From a virus: a stretch of 20,055 bases of DNA. Below the pieces are notes generated by a model. It saw nothing but the letters and a program-made list of their open reading frames with translations. It searched no databases and was not told the DNA's origin. Numbering within the stretch: position 1 is the first letter of the stretch; each line of letters starts with the position of its first letter. Location of the stretch: IMG/VR virus record IMGVR_UViG_3300037189_004257, positions 1 through 20,055 of that record; one strand, written 5' to 3'. Shown in pieces: positions 11,406 through 19,053 of the stretch. The position numbers and the translations under genes were made by a program.

Positions 11406-12062
11406 CTCATTATGATATCTAACGCATAATTCTTTTGCGGCTTCGATATAATCCGTTGCTTTCCTTACGAAAACCTGTGGATGATACTCGTTCTCGACTG
11501 CGATCACAATGACCAATGTGTTGCAGAAGATGCCAGTTCGTTCCCACATCATATAGGAATATAGAGCAGTTTGATAGAAATATCCCAGAATCCAAGCTTC
11601 TTCCTTCAATCGTCTTGCGGTCTTGAAATCTATGATAGCTGGTTTACCTTTGTAATTTGCAACCAAGTCAACTGAACCAGCTACCTTCAGAACGTCAGAG
11701 TACAATCTCCCTTCCGAGAGTCTGATATCATCTACATTTTCTACTAGGAAGTCTTTAATCTGTCTATACATCATGCGGTTGATCGGCATGATTTTCTTTT
11801 CGTTAACTTCTCGATTGAGAACAAAGTTTTCTAAGTTCTGGTGAATATCATCTCCTCTAACTCCAGAGGTCATCATGATAGTTTCTGCTTGTTCTTTTCC
11901 TACAGCATCAATCCATTTCTGTAGGCCTTCACCCTTCTCCATAGTTTTACCTAGAATACTAGTCACCGAAGGATACAATTTACCCTCCGGTGTCTGGTAT
12001 AACCTTGGAGAGCCATCAATTCTCTCCAAGGTCGGTAGCTCAATTAAATCATGTCGAAACAT
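11397..12062 (-). CDS. PD-(D/E)XK exonuclease, RecB/Cas4-like (221 aa)
   Basis: A single RecB-type nuclease domain can be read. The helix motif G-x-D-D-I-H74 lies in the first third. Then come E117 in S-E-G-R-L-Y-S, D132 in A-G-S-V-D-L-V, and D145-F-K147-T in A-I-I-D-F-K-T, the metal-binding D-(x)n-D-x-K core, followed by a Y-Q-T-A-L-Y-S-Y helix (163-170). There are no Cas4-type cysteine clusters, so an iron-sulphur centre is unlikely. Such phage enzymes act on DNA ends in replication, repair or host DNA breakdown. Its start overlaps the PhoH stop by one base (TAATG), so the two are translationally coupled. This is a common association in T4-like phages as I recall it. Confidence 0.88.
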   Translation of the reverse strand: MFRHDLIELPTLERIDGSPRLYQTPEGKLYPSVTSILGKTMEKGEGLQKWIDAVGKEQAETIMMTSGVRGDDIHQNLENFVLNREVNEKKIMPINRMMYRQIKDFLVENVDDIRLSEGRLYSDVLKVAGSVDLVANYKGKPAIIDFKTARRLKEEAWILGYFYQTALYSYMMWERTGIFCNTLVIVIAVENEYHPQVFVRKATDYIEAAKELCVRYHNELT

Positions 12063-12814
12063 TACAATCCTAGTTTATACTCCGCAATAATGAATTCTTT
12101 TACAAATCCGCTGCGTACAATGTCATCAATAGTGAAATCTATTCTTGCAACTGATGCCATTCGTTCAAAGACCTTGATCAGATCATGTAGACCTGAAGTC
12201 TCCTTATATCGTTCGGATGTCAAATCATCCTGCTTGGTATCACCACAAACGATCACTTTACTATTATCTCCGGGTCTTGTCGATACCGTTTTAAGGTTAC
12301 CATATGAATTATTTTGTGCTTCATCGAAGAGAATGATAGAATCATTCAATGTAGTTCCTCGTAGGAATGAAGTGCTTTGGAATTCTACAACACCCTTAAC
12401 CTTAAGAAGATCGTATGCATCACCTCGACCAAATAATTCTGCACAGATGGATTTGTATGGTAGCTCATAGACTTCCATCTTCTGCTTCTCTGTACCGGGC
12501 AAGAATCCCATATCCTTACTGGACTGAGCACTACGGATGATCACAACTTTTCTATATGGACTGTTTCCAGACATAAGTTCTCTGAAAGCCAAATACAATG
12601 AAATAAATGTTTTACCCGTACCCGCACAACCTAGCAAGAATAAATTCTTACCGCTTTCATATTCTTCAAAAGTTTTGGTCTGATTTTCTGTTATGGGATA
12701 GATTAACTTCAGTTCTAGATTATTCTTCATAATCTCTGAATGCCCAGTAACACGCTTGGTAGTCTTCTTTTTCTTCTCGTAAGATGAAGTAGTAATTTCA
12801 TAGACGTTTGACAT
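12062..12814 (-). CDS. phoH: PhoH-like P-loop ATPase (250 aa)
   Basis: A cytoplasmic ATPase of the PhoH family with a helicase-like core. Walker A is G62-C-A-G-T-G-K-T69, Walker B is I-L-F-D164-E165-A-Q, and the third motif is G-D-T-K-Q near 195-199. The R-S-A-Q block at about 94-97 and the glycine-rich 'G-F-L-P-G' (103-107) are also typical of PhoH. A basic N-terminal extension (about residues 10-30, K/T-rich) precedes the domain. AAGGAC lies 8 bases before the ATG at 12814. The gene is transcribed from a palindromic late-type element (12890-12903), and a TTAACAG/CTGTTAA pair can fold its leader. Its role in phage biology is not settled. Confidence 0.95.
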   Translation of the reverse strand: MSNVYEITTSSYEKKKKTTKRVTGHSEIMKNNLELKLIYPITENQTKTFEEYESGKNLFLLGCAGTGKTFISLYLAFRELMSGNSPYRKVVIIRSAQSSKDMGFLPGTEKQKMEVYELPYKSICAELFGRGDAYDLLKVKGVVEFQSTSFLRGTTLNDSIILFDEAQNNSYGNLKTVSTRPGDNSKVIVCGDTKQDDLTSERYKETSGLHDLIKVFERMASVARIDFTIDDIVRSGFVKEFIIAEYKLGL

Positions 12815-12889
12815 AAATTGTCCTTTTCTTTAACAGTTGATAGTTGAGATAAAGTAAGCAATCTCCTTTCTGTTAAGTAATACCTACCA

Positions 12890-12903
12890 ATATTTATAAA
12901 TAT
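12890..12903. promoter_or_regulatory. Divergent, overlapping T4-type late promoters
   Basis: A 14-base perfect palindrome contains TATAAATA on the minus strand (12891-12898) and on the plus strand (12895-12902), overlapping by four bases. It lies between phoH and the divergent plus-strand pair. The plus start codon is only 24 bases away, and AAAAGGAC lies between. Confidence 0.6.
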
Positions 12904-12926
12904 CTAGGCATCAAAAGGACAAAATC

Positions 12927-13403
12927 ATGTGGTACTATCGAGATATAGAATTTAATTATGAACTGATTCCAGACAAAGCAATTGGGTTCATCTATAGCAT
13001 TACTCATATACCGACATCACGAGTTTACATAGGTCGAAAACTTCTGACCAAAGCTCATCGATATCAGAAGAACAAAGTTGTGTATAAGACCAGAGTCGAG
13101 AGTAACTGGAAAGAGTATTGGTCATCTTCTCCCGATCTATTAAGAATGTTGGAAGAAGAAGGTGAAGAGAATTTTCGAAGAGAGATACTCATCTTCGCTA
13201 ATACTAAAGGTCAGTTGAACTATCTTGAAGAGCGTATACTCTATTCTGTTGGTGCCATGGAGACTACATTCTTCATCAATAGCAATATTCGAAGTAAGAT
13301 GTACAAGAGAAATATAATAAATAAACTAGACATTGTCGAATTAGATTCAGCCATAGATAAACTGAAGGTAGAAATTAAAAATGAAAAGATTACAGCACCT
13401 TAA
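12927..13403 (+). CDS. GIY-YIG nuclease-like protein (158 aa)
   Basis: The GIY-YIG core can be aligned. G20-F-I-Y23 stands for the GIY motif and V-Y34-I-G36-R-K for YIG, about ten residues apart as usual. Then 'Y-W-S-S-S-P-D-L-L' (64-72), a helix ending E-E-N-F, 'Y-L-E-E' (99-102, probable metal-binding Glu) and 'I-N-S-N-I' (117-121) match small phage members of the family. These cut DNA; some are free-standing homing endonucleases (Seg type), others restriction- or repair-like. AAAAGGAC lies 6 bases before the ATG. It is the first gene of the only plus-strand unit here, and its end overlaps the next gene by 23 bases. Confidence 0.85.
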   Translation: MWYYRDIEFNYELIPDKAIGFIYSITHIPTSRVYIGRKLLTKAHRYQKNKVVYKTRVESNWKEYWSSSPDLLRMLEEEGEENFRREILIFANTKGQLNYLEERILYSVGAMETTFFINSNIRSKMYKRNIINKLDIVELDSAIDKLKVEIKNEKITAP

Positions 13404-16014
13404 GGTAACGACCAAGAAGGAATCTGAGAAGGGTACCTTCGATCCAAATCAACACGGAACTCCAGTTGATAGCAGTGGTCATGGTGCACATAGCCAAGAA
13501 GATAGACACGATGAACTAGACTCATCAGAAGACTCACCAAATAAGTATGGTACAGTCGTAGATACTGGTGGTCATGGTGAACACGCTAAGGTTGAAAATA
13601 AGAAATCGTTATCTGAAGCTATTGTAAATCTTAGTGAAGAACCGGCATTCACTGATCCTAGTAAGCCAAAGTCTAAAAGATTCGGAGAGTGGACACAGGA
13701 AAATGACAATAGTCATTTAGGTGATGATAACGATGCAGTAGAGAGTGCACTACATTCGAAACATAAATATTATGAATATCCACACATGAATGATATATCT
13801 CAATATACATCAAACAGTAATGACCTTAATAGATATCTACTAGGTAGGCACAAAAGTCGAGAAACTACAGAGCATGACACCGATATAGTAGAATGGGCAA
13901 AGAATCTAGATAAAGCGACTAGGACCAAGGAACTCGGTCACGATTTACATACGTATCATGGGACAAGGTTTAACCCCGGAGTAGAGGCAGCTAAACACCC
14001 AAAGAACAGATTATATTTTCCATGCTTCACTTCTTCATCATTGAGTAAACCTAAAGCTCGTGGATTCGCTCATGCTATTAGTCATGACGAAACTGATGGT
14101 AAACCAATTTCACATATCATTCATTTCCACCACAAGGAGAATAATAAGGGAACGTATATTGGGAAATATTCCCAACATGAATACGAGAAGGAATTCTTGG
14201 TACCAAGAAATACTTCTGTAAAAATTAATCCTGAACCAACAAAGACAGTTGACTCAGGTGGTAATCATGTGCACATTTGGCATGCTACCGATATTACCCA
14301 CCATGCTATCCGGGGGGATGGACTGAATAAAACTGAGCGGGAGTTGGCGAAAAAGATTAAGGCTGATCCCGTATATGGTTCTATCCTAAATGGCGATCAT
14401 GTTGAAATCTCTAATCATATTAAAAATGGAAAATTCACACCAGAACATAAAAAAATGGTGGCTAATGATCCAAATGCTAATTCCTACTTTAAACGACACG
14501 TTTTTAGCGAACTAGCAAACAAAAATGAGAATTTGACTAAAGAAGAATTGGCAGACCATGTCACTAATATTCCTGATAATTATACACACCTGAATAATGA
14601 AAAAATTGAGCATATCATCGCTAATGGTAATCCTAGAAGTCTAGGTGAACATGCTGCAAATATAAGCCAAAAGCACATCAAAGCAATTATGGATAGGGGA
14701 TATGGAACTCTACCTAGTGGATTAATCAAGAATAGAAGATTGACTAGTGCTCAATTTTCTTACGTACTTAATAACAATCCCGGCTCTGCTGGCAATTTAC
14801 AGGGAGCTAAATTAACGAAAGCTATCAAAAGTGCCGATAAAGGTAGCGACTTAACTGCGACTCTAGCAGATAATAGACACTTAACCCCAGAGCATCTGAC
14901 TCACCTAATTCCAAAACTTAGCTTCGATGGTCTTGCTGATTTGGGATACAACTCGGCCAATCACGACAAGTTAACTAAGCAACATATCGACATGCTAATG
15001 AATCATCCAGAAGGTGTTCCATCGGGGATTCGTAGTAAAATGCATCATTTTAAGAATGCTACTCATAGTCAATTGAATAATGCAATGCTGAAGTATGGAA
15101 ATAATTCAGTTGTCAAGCACCCAAATTTTAAAATAACTTCAGATAATGCTAGAAATATTCTGAGTGGAGATCATTATTATCTACCAGATAAAGTTAAGCA
15201 AGAAGCAGCCAAGGCGTTAAAATCCCAAGATGTTGATTACCTGATGACACATGGTAAAAGAGAAGTTAAAACTAGCATCATAGAACATTCTGATAAGGTT
15301 AAGCCTCAACATCTTATGGCTATGGTCAGGGCTCATCCATATTCAGAATTGTTAGCTGATATGATTTCTAAACATAAGGCTTATGATGGCGAGACTGCAC
15401 TGAAGCACATTCAGCTAGGTAAGGATGAACACGAATCTTACCACATCGAGGCAGCATTGAAGTCTGGTAAGCTATCTAGAGCCCAGTTGAGAAAACTTGA
15501 TCTGAAAGATCATTCTAGTAAGATGGAAGATTTGAGAAAGGAGACTCTTCGTAAGTTAGCTTTCAAAGAAATCAACGATAAGATTGATAAGGAAAAGGCT
15601 GAGAAGAAGACGATAGAACCCGAGGAAGCTCCAGTAGAAGCTCCAGTAGAAGCTCCAGTAGAAGCTCCAGTAGAAGCTCCAGTAGAAGCTCCTAAGGAAG
15701 AGGATGCCAATTCTATAAGACTTCATAACACCCTAGATAAACATCTGGAGGTTCAGAAGAATGAAAAGGATAAGATCAATCCTCAACCAATGCCAGTGGA
15801 TGATTACTATCATTTGGCTAATCATATTAATACCATGGATATGCATCATATCACGAAATTATTGAAATTGAAAGGGTACCCGATATCTAAAATTAATGCC
15901 ATTCAAAATAACCCAAATGTCACACGAGGGCATTTAAAGACGGCTGCTAGAGATTCCGAATCAAATGTCAGAAAATATGCCTTGAAAACTCTACTTAAAC
16001 TTGGTATTAAGTAA
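13381..16014 (+). CDS. Large ADP-ribosyltransferase with repeat domains (877 aa)
   Basis: Residues 25-70 hold two copies of a G-T-x-V-D-x-x-G-H-G-x-H repeat. Residues about 140-310 fit an ADP-ribosyltransferase fold: 'H-T-Y-H-G-T-R-F' (190-197, first strand), 'F-T-S-S-S' (216-220, the STS block) and 'E269-K-E271-F-L-V-P' (the ExE catalytic turn), giving transfer of ADP-ribose from NAD+ to a target. Residues about 320-720 are imperfect helical repeats of the 'L-T-x-E-x-L...' kind, probably a solenoid. An E-A-P-V run follows (about 749-771, from a 12-base tandem repeat). The C-terminus again has a repeat-like 'N-P-N-V-T-R-G-H-L'. No strong ribosome site precedes the ATG, so coupling to the overlapping GIY-YIG gene is likely. 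T4 injects a related enzyme (Alt); injection here is inferred. Confidence 0.85.
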   Translation: MKRLQHLKVTTKKESEKGTFDPNQHGTPVDSSGHGAHSQEDRHDELDSSEDSPNKYGTVVDTGGHGEHAKVENKKSLSEAIVNLSEEPAFTDPSKPKSKRFGEWTQENDNSHLGDDNDAVESALHSKHKYYEYPHMNDISQYTSNSNDLNRYLLGRHKSRETTEHDTDIVEWAKNLDKATRTKELGHDLHTYHGTRFNPGVEAAKHPKNRLYFPCFTSSSLSKPKARGFAHAISHDETDGKPISHIIHFHHKENNKGTYIGKYSQHEYEKEFLVPRNTSVKINPEPTKTVDSGGNHVHIWHATDITHHAIRGDGLNKTERELAKKIKADPVYGSILNGDHVEISNHIKNGKFTPEHKKMVANDPNANSYFKRHVFSELANKNENLTKEELADHVTNIPDNYTHLNNEKIEHIIANGNPRSLGEHAANISQKHIKAIMDRGYGTLPSGLIKNRRLTSAQFSYVLNNNPGSAGNLQGAKLTKAIKSADKGSDLTATLADNRHLTPEHLTHLIPKLSFDGLADLGYNSANHDKLTKQHIDMLMNHPEGVPSGIRSKMHHFKNATHSQLNNAMLKYGNNSVVKHPNFKITSDNARNILSGDHYYLPDKVKQEAAKALKSQDVDYLMTHGKREVKTSIIEHSDKVKPQHLMAMVRAHPYSELLADMISKHKAYDGETALKHIQLGKDEHESYHIEAALKSGKLSRAQLRKLDLKDHSSKMEDLRKETLRKLAFKEINDKIDKEKAEKKTIEPEEAPVEAPVEAPVEAPVEAPVEAPKEEDANSIRLHNTLDKHLEVQKNEKDKINPQPMPVDDYYHLANHINTMDMHHITKLLKLKGYPISKINAIQNNPNVTRGHLKTAARDSESNVRKYALKTLLKLGIK
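15625..15692 (+). repeat. 12-base tandem repeat coding for E-A-P-V
   Basis: The unit GAAGCTCCAGTA occurs five times without a change (15625-15684) and a sixth time in part. It encodes a flexible Glu-Ala-Pro-Val linker between the solenoid and the C-terminal domain of the ADP-ribosyltransferase. Copy number is likely to vary. Confidence 0.95.
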
Positions 16015-16029
16015 ATTCAATTTTATAAA

Positions 16030-16668
16030 TTATTTGTATCGTTTCTGTAGTTCTTTTACTATAGGTTCATCTGATGGATGTGTCAAGACTTTATGAAGAT
16101 GTTTTACTGGAACTAGAGATACGGCTTGAGATTCCCATCCCATATCGGATGGGTGACCACCTGTACGTTCGCCAGTATAATATCTAGCCACCGACGTGGT
16201 CCTTTCAGTATCACCAAGGTGTCCAGTCAATTTAGCCTTTAATCCAGATTCTTCGTGTACCTCTTTCAAAGCATTCTCATGCATATTCAATCCATGCTCT
16301 AATGTACCCTTGGGAAGAGTTGCATGATATCCACCAAATTGATTTGTAGGATGAACTACCCACACTCGATGTGTACCGTCAGAATGCTTTTCTAGCACCG
16401 CCACACCAACGGCTTTCTTTTTTCCGTTTTTAGTTACCATAGGTGAGGGTTCACTAAATTTACCTTGACCCTCTACATCCTTCCAAGTATCAGGAGTAGG
16501 ATATTTCTTGAATGGGACTCCATTTAATTCCTTTGGTACACCGTCATGATCTGGAGTTGTCGTAACGTGTGACTCTGGATTATTCCAACCATCCTTAGAA
16601 GATGGAGAATGTGGCCTCTCAATTCGTACACTATTTCCATAATCATCTTTTCTGGGGTGGACTATCAT
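16030..16668 (-). CDS. Nudix hydrolase-like protein with altered Nudix box (212 aa)
   Basis: Numbering below counts from the upstream ATG at 16674; I prefer the ATG at 16668 because AAGGA lies 7 bases before it. Residues 1-80 are a Pro/Lys-rich region of unknown role. From about 87 a Nudix domain starts (A-V-G-V-A-V-L-E). Its box is L-P-K-G-T-L-E-H-G (120-128), then K137-E-V-H-E141-E142-S-G-L. The P-K-G-x-L-E-x-G form resembles enzymes cutting dinucleoside polyphosphates or ADP-ribose-type substrates. The first box Glu is Leu129 and the Arg is Lys137, while the metal-binding E-E pair is kept. It is convergent with the ADP-ribosyltransferase gene (15-base gap) and follows the kinase-like gene by about 11 bases. 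Confidence 0.85.
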   Translation of the reverse strand: MIVHPRKDDYGNSVRIERPHSPSSKDGWNNPESHVTTTPDHDGVPKELNGVPFKKYPTPDTWKDVEGQGKFSEPSPMVTKNGKKKAVGVAVLEKHSDGTHRVWVVHPTNQFGGYHATLPKGTLEHGLNMHENALKEVHEESGLKAKLTGHLGDTERTTSVARYYTGERTGGHPSDMGWESQAVSLVPVKHLHKVLTHPSDEPIVKELQKRYK

Positions 16669-16679
16669 TTTCATTTCCT

Positions 16680-17387
16680 TTAATTGTAGAGCTTTAGGAG
16701 TGCCTTCTTCCTATCCATAAAGGTGGAATGTAGGTCTTCCCAGTTCGATAGTCCAGACGTTTTAAATAGGTGATGGATATGATTATCGTCCATCTTCTTG
16801 ACCGCCTCTAGGCCATGTTTCTCGGCTTCTGGATGCTGTCTAAATGCAGACTTGAACACATGTCCAGATGCCTGATCATTGTTACGAAGAGACTCGTGCT
16901 CTGAGATGTCTGGAGTATAATTCTTCGGTCCACCTTGAGCCCTGAAGTGAAATGCTCCACCGTGATCGATGGAATGTAGATCGCCAGTTCCTTCATGCTT
17001 CACAATATTATCATGCTCTAGACCAACTATATCCCAATTTTTGGTGAGAATCGCACCATGATACATCTTACCGATCTGGTTAGCCTGAGATTTTGAAAGA
17101 TTATCATAAGCAGATGGTCTCATGGTCTTGACTTTATCGTTCCACTTGGTGGTAACAGCCTCCTTATCATCGATCTTCTCATTCTCTGGATTCAGGGTCT
17201 TGATGCCCATATGATTATAAATTTTAGAAGTAAGTGCTTCTACTTTGCCCTGTTCAGGGTTCTTATAGAACTTTACGTATTTCTTCTCACCAGTATTAGA
17301 ATCGTGATAGACACCACCGGGATTGGAGCCCATCTGTGAGCCCTCTTGCTTCTTTAATTCTTCACAGAAAAGTCTGAACGATAACAT
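16680..17387 (-). CDS. HipA/PI-kinase-like protein, candidate virion cargo (235 aa)
   Basis: A compact kinase-like fold can be read. There is a glycine loop G20-S-N-P-G-G-V-Y27, the lysine strand Y-V-K39-F-Y-K, a helix with E50, the catalytic-type block N117-W-D-I-V-G...D126-N127-I, and the metal motif I-D141-H-G-G-A-F. The order and spacing are those of HipA or phosphatidylinositol-kinase-like proteins, in a short version without HipA's partner domains. It would transfer phosphate, or possibly AMP, to an unknown target. It starts M-L-S-F-R-L-F-C-E-E, close to the T4 capsid-targeting leader, with a Glu suited to prohead-protease cleavage. Its ATG overlaps the upstream stop by one base (TAATG). 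Confidence 0.78.
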   Translation of the reverse strand: MLSFRLFCEELKKQEGSQMGSNPGGVYHDSNTGEKKYVKFYKNPEQGKVEALTSKIYNHMGIKTLNPENEKIDDKEAVTTKWNDKVKTMRPSAYDNLSKSQANQIGKMYHGAILTKNWDIVGLEHDNIVKHEGTGDLHSIDHGGAFHFRAQGGPKNYTPDISEHESLRNNDQASGHVFKSAFRQHPEAEKHGLEAVKKMDDNHIHHLFKTSGLSNWEDLHSTFMDRKKALLKLYN

Positions 17388-17608
17388 TAGAATGTATTGA
17401 TATTAGATTTGTAGTGACTGGACTTGATATGCTTGAGAACATCTCTAAATCCATTATCTGGCTTCTTGGTGAATCCCGATACGATTGCAGGAGAAGCTAC
17501 TTGTTGCTCAATATTCTTGTCTTCAACAAACGCATCTCTAGCACTGATGGACATATACTCTGTCCAAATTTCTCCAGTATCAAGTCTCTTAAACGTATAA
17601 GTCGGCAT
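17387..17608 (-). CDS. FmdB-like small phage protein (73 aa)
   Basis: The start 'M-P-T-Y-T-F-K-x-L-D-T-G-E-x-W-T-E-x-M-S-I-S' followed by 'A-P/S-A-I-V-S-G' and 'G-F-R-D-V-L-K' matches a small T4-like phage protein usually described as FmdB-like, found in the same neighbourhood as rnh in many T4 relatives. The zinc-binding cysteines of true FmdB proteins are absent, so a metal role is doubtful. It lies two bases from the gene upstream and overlaps the kinase-like gene by one base. It is therefore translated as part of the rnh-DUF6433 unit. Molecular function unknown. Confidence 0.85.
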   Translation of the reverse strand: MPTYTFKRLDTGEIWTEYMSISARDAFVEDKNIEQQVASPAIVSGFTKKPDNGFRDVLKHIKSSHYKSNINTF

Positions 17609-17610
17609 AT

Positions 17611-17787
17611 CTATTCCTCGTCTTCGTCCAATAGATCATCAAGATTTTTGGATCGAAGAGCATTAGTAATACGCTTCTCTTTCCTGTGATCCTTCAGACG
17701 ATCATGTTGGCCTCGTTGTGACACTTCGTCATCATATTTATCATACGAAGAATTGTAACCTCTGTTCTTGAGAACTTTTTTAGTCAT
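17611..17787 (-). CDS. Small charged phage protein (58 aa)
   Basis: A 58-residue frame begins at the ATG at 17787 and stops with TAG at 17611. It overlaps the end of the DUF6433 gene by eight bases and ends two bases before the FmdB-like gene, filling the gap exactly. The product is highly charged: a Lys/Arg/Asp-rich middle (D-R-L-K-D-H-R-K-E-K-R) and an acidic tail (D-D-L-L-D-E-D-E-E). A short T4-like protein in this position is expected from related genomes, but I cannot name it. T4 places the small transcription and DNA-binding genes 33 and dsbA near rnh; a link is only positional. Confidence 0.75.
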   Translation of the reverse strand: MTKKVLKNRGYNSSYDKYDDEVSQRGQHDRLKDHRKEKRITNALRSKNLDDLLDEDEE

Positions 17788-18202
17788 TTGCGAAGATTCC
17801 CGGAAATGCGTCCTTAACCATACGCGCAGTGATACCAGTAAATGGTAGCTTCTTATCCTTGATGTGAACTAGCAACTCAGCATCTTCAGGCGCTACATGT
17901 TCAAGCAGTTCAATGAACATACGTTCTCTCTTAATCTGATTCAGATTATCATTACCACCCTTGATATAGTGATAGAGCTTTCTGACTTCACCCCACAATA
18001 CCTTCTCATTATTACCTTCTTCACTAGGTGTATATGGAGGTGCACCGGGAGGAAGTAACCAGACCACTTCTGGATCAAACGTATACTTTAGAATAGTTAA
18101 CATTTCTGGTCTACCATTTGCACGTAAACACTTCAACTTTTCTTCTTTATTAGGTAGCTTGGACGTAAATTCCAGAATCCAAGCGATAGACTTTACCGTC
18201 AT
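17780..18202 (-). CDS. DUF6433 family protein (140 aa)
   Basis: The pattern of the T4-like DUF6433 family is clear. There is an N-terminal 'I-A-x-I-L-E-x-T-S-K' helix, 'F-D-P-E-V-V-W-L-L-P-P-G-A-P-P-Y' (about 42-57), 'L-Y-H-Y-I-K-G-G-N' (76-84) and a C-terminal 'D-K-K-L-P-F-T-G-I-T...A-F-P-G'. No enzyme activity is known to me. It overlaps the rnh stop by one base (TAATG) with GGAG 7 bases upstream. It is a conserved member of the rnh neighbourhood in T4-like phages, so a role in replication or late transcription is plausible but unproven. Confidence 0.9.
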   Translation of the reverse strand: MTVKSIAWILEFTSKLPNKEEKLKCLRANGRPEMLTILKYTFDPEVVWLLPPGAPPYTPSEEGNNEKVLWGEVRKLYHYIKGGNDNLNQIKRERMFIELLEHVAPEDAELLVHIKDKKLPFTGITARMVKDAFPGIFAND

Positions 18203-19050
18203 TAAAAATCTCCAATGTCTTCCATTAAGTTCTTGAGGCTATGCTCCATGAAATACTTCATCAACTTTGAACGATTCTTTCCGGCTTGAGATTCATACTC
18301 TGCAATGATACTAGCCTTAATATCATCTGGTGTAAACCTTAAATCGATCATTCGTTCATTTCTTCGATATCGAGTCAGCATCAATTCGTCGCAGAAGTCT
18401 TCTGGTTCCTGCTTAAGCCACTCATCTAGCTTCTTCTGCATGACTGACTTCATTCTGATTTTTAGTACTAGACAATCGTCTTGAGATAGGAAATTAGGAA
18501 CACCATCACCTTTGTCACCACGAATTATTTGTTCCTTGAGGAATAACTCTGCATCATTACAGATCAACCAACGATCTTGGATGGCATCATATTGCTTCAC
18601 ATTTAGATATGACTGTAGCTGCTTGAAGTCTTTATCTGCAGAGATAATAAGCAACTTCTCATTTGTGTTACCAAATTTCTCTACCAGAGTACCGATCACA
18701 TCATCAGCTTCAGCCCGGTCAACTTTGATCACCCGATATGGGAAGTTGTCCTTAAGCTCATCACAGAACTTGTTGAGGCAACCGAATATCAGGTTCCAAT
18801 CCAGTTCAGATTCGTCCCGGTTAATCTTTCGATTAGCTTTATAATATGGGAATACTTCCTTACGCCAACTGACACTATCTGCACAAATGACTAGTTCACC
18901 ATACTCATGTCGGAACTTCTTCACGTATCGTTTAATAGAGTTCAGAACCATGTGACGAAGTAAATCCTCGTCAAGTTCTGCATTAGTATGATTTCCCAAC
19001 TGCATCATTAAGTTGGAAATCATTGTTTGATTTAAATCAAGTAGCAACAT
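18202..19050 (-). CDS. rnh: T4-type RNase H / 5'-3' flap exonuclease (282 aa)
   Basis: A member of the FEN-type 5' nuclease family, like T4 Rnh (305 residues). It removes RNA primers and flaps from lagging-strand fragments. The acidic metal sites are in order: D5 in L-L-D-L-N, D58 in C-A-D-S, the D111-R-A-E114-A-D116-D117 cluster, S-A-D139-K-D141-F, and G-D179-K-G-D182-G-V-P. A Lys/Arg-rich bridge region, 'F-P-Y-Y-K-A-N-R', lies at 67-74. The start codon is at 19050, three bases after the stop of the 113-residue gene, with a weak ribosome site, so coupling is likely. The DUF6433, small charged and FmdB-like genes follow in one unit. Confidence 0.95.
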   Translation of the reverse strand: MLLLDLNQTMISNLMMQLGNHTNAELDEDLLRHMVLNSIKRYVKKFRHEYGELVICADSVSWRKEVFPYYKANRKINRDESELDWNLIFGCLNKFCDELKDNFPYRVIKVDRAEADDVIGTLVEKFGNTNEKLLIISADKDFKQLQSYLNVKQYDAIQDRWLICNDAELFLKEQIIRGDKGDGVPNFLSQDDCLVLKIRMKSVMQKKLDEWLKQEPEDFCDELMLTRYRRNERMIDLRFTPDDIKASIIAEYESQAGKNRSKLMKYFMEHSLKNLMEDIGDF

Positions 19051-19053
19051 TAT

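Noticed and set aside
12854-12870. AAAGGAG in the phoH leader followed by a TTG-started frame
   Set aside because: A TTG start at short spacing, and the frame runs out of phase into phoH; a folded leader explains the site better.
15510-15710. Minus-strand open frame with repeated Gly-Ala-Ser-Thr units
   Set aside because: It is the mirror of the 12-base tandem repeat inside the ADP-ribosyltransferase gene; no ribosome site.
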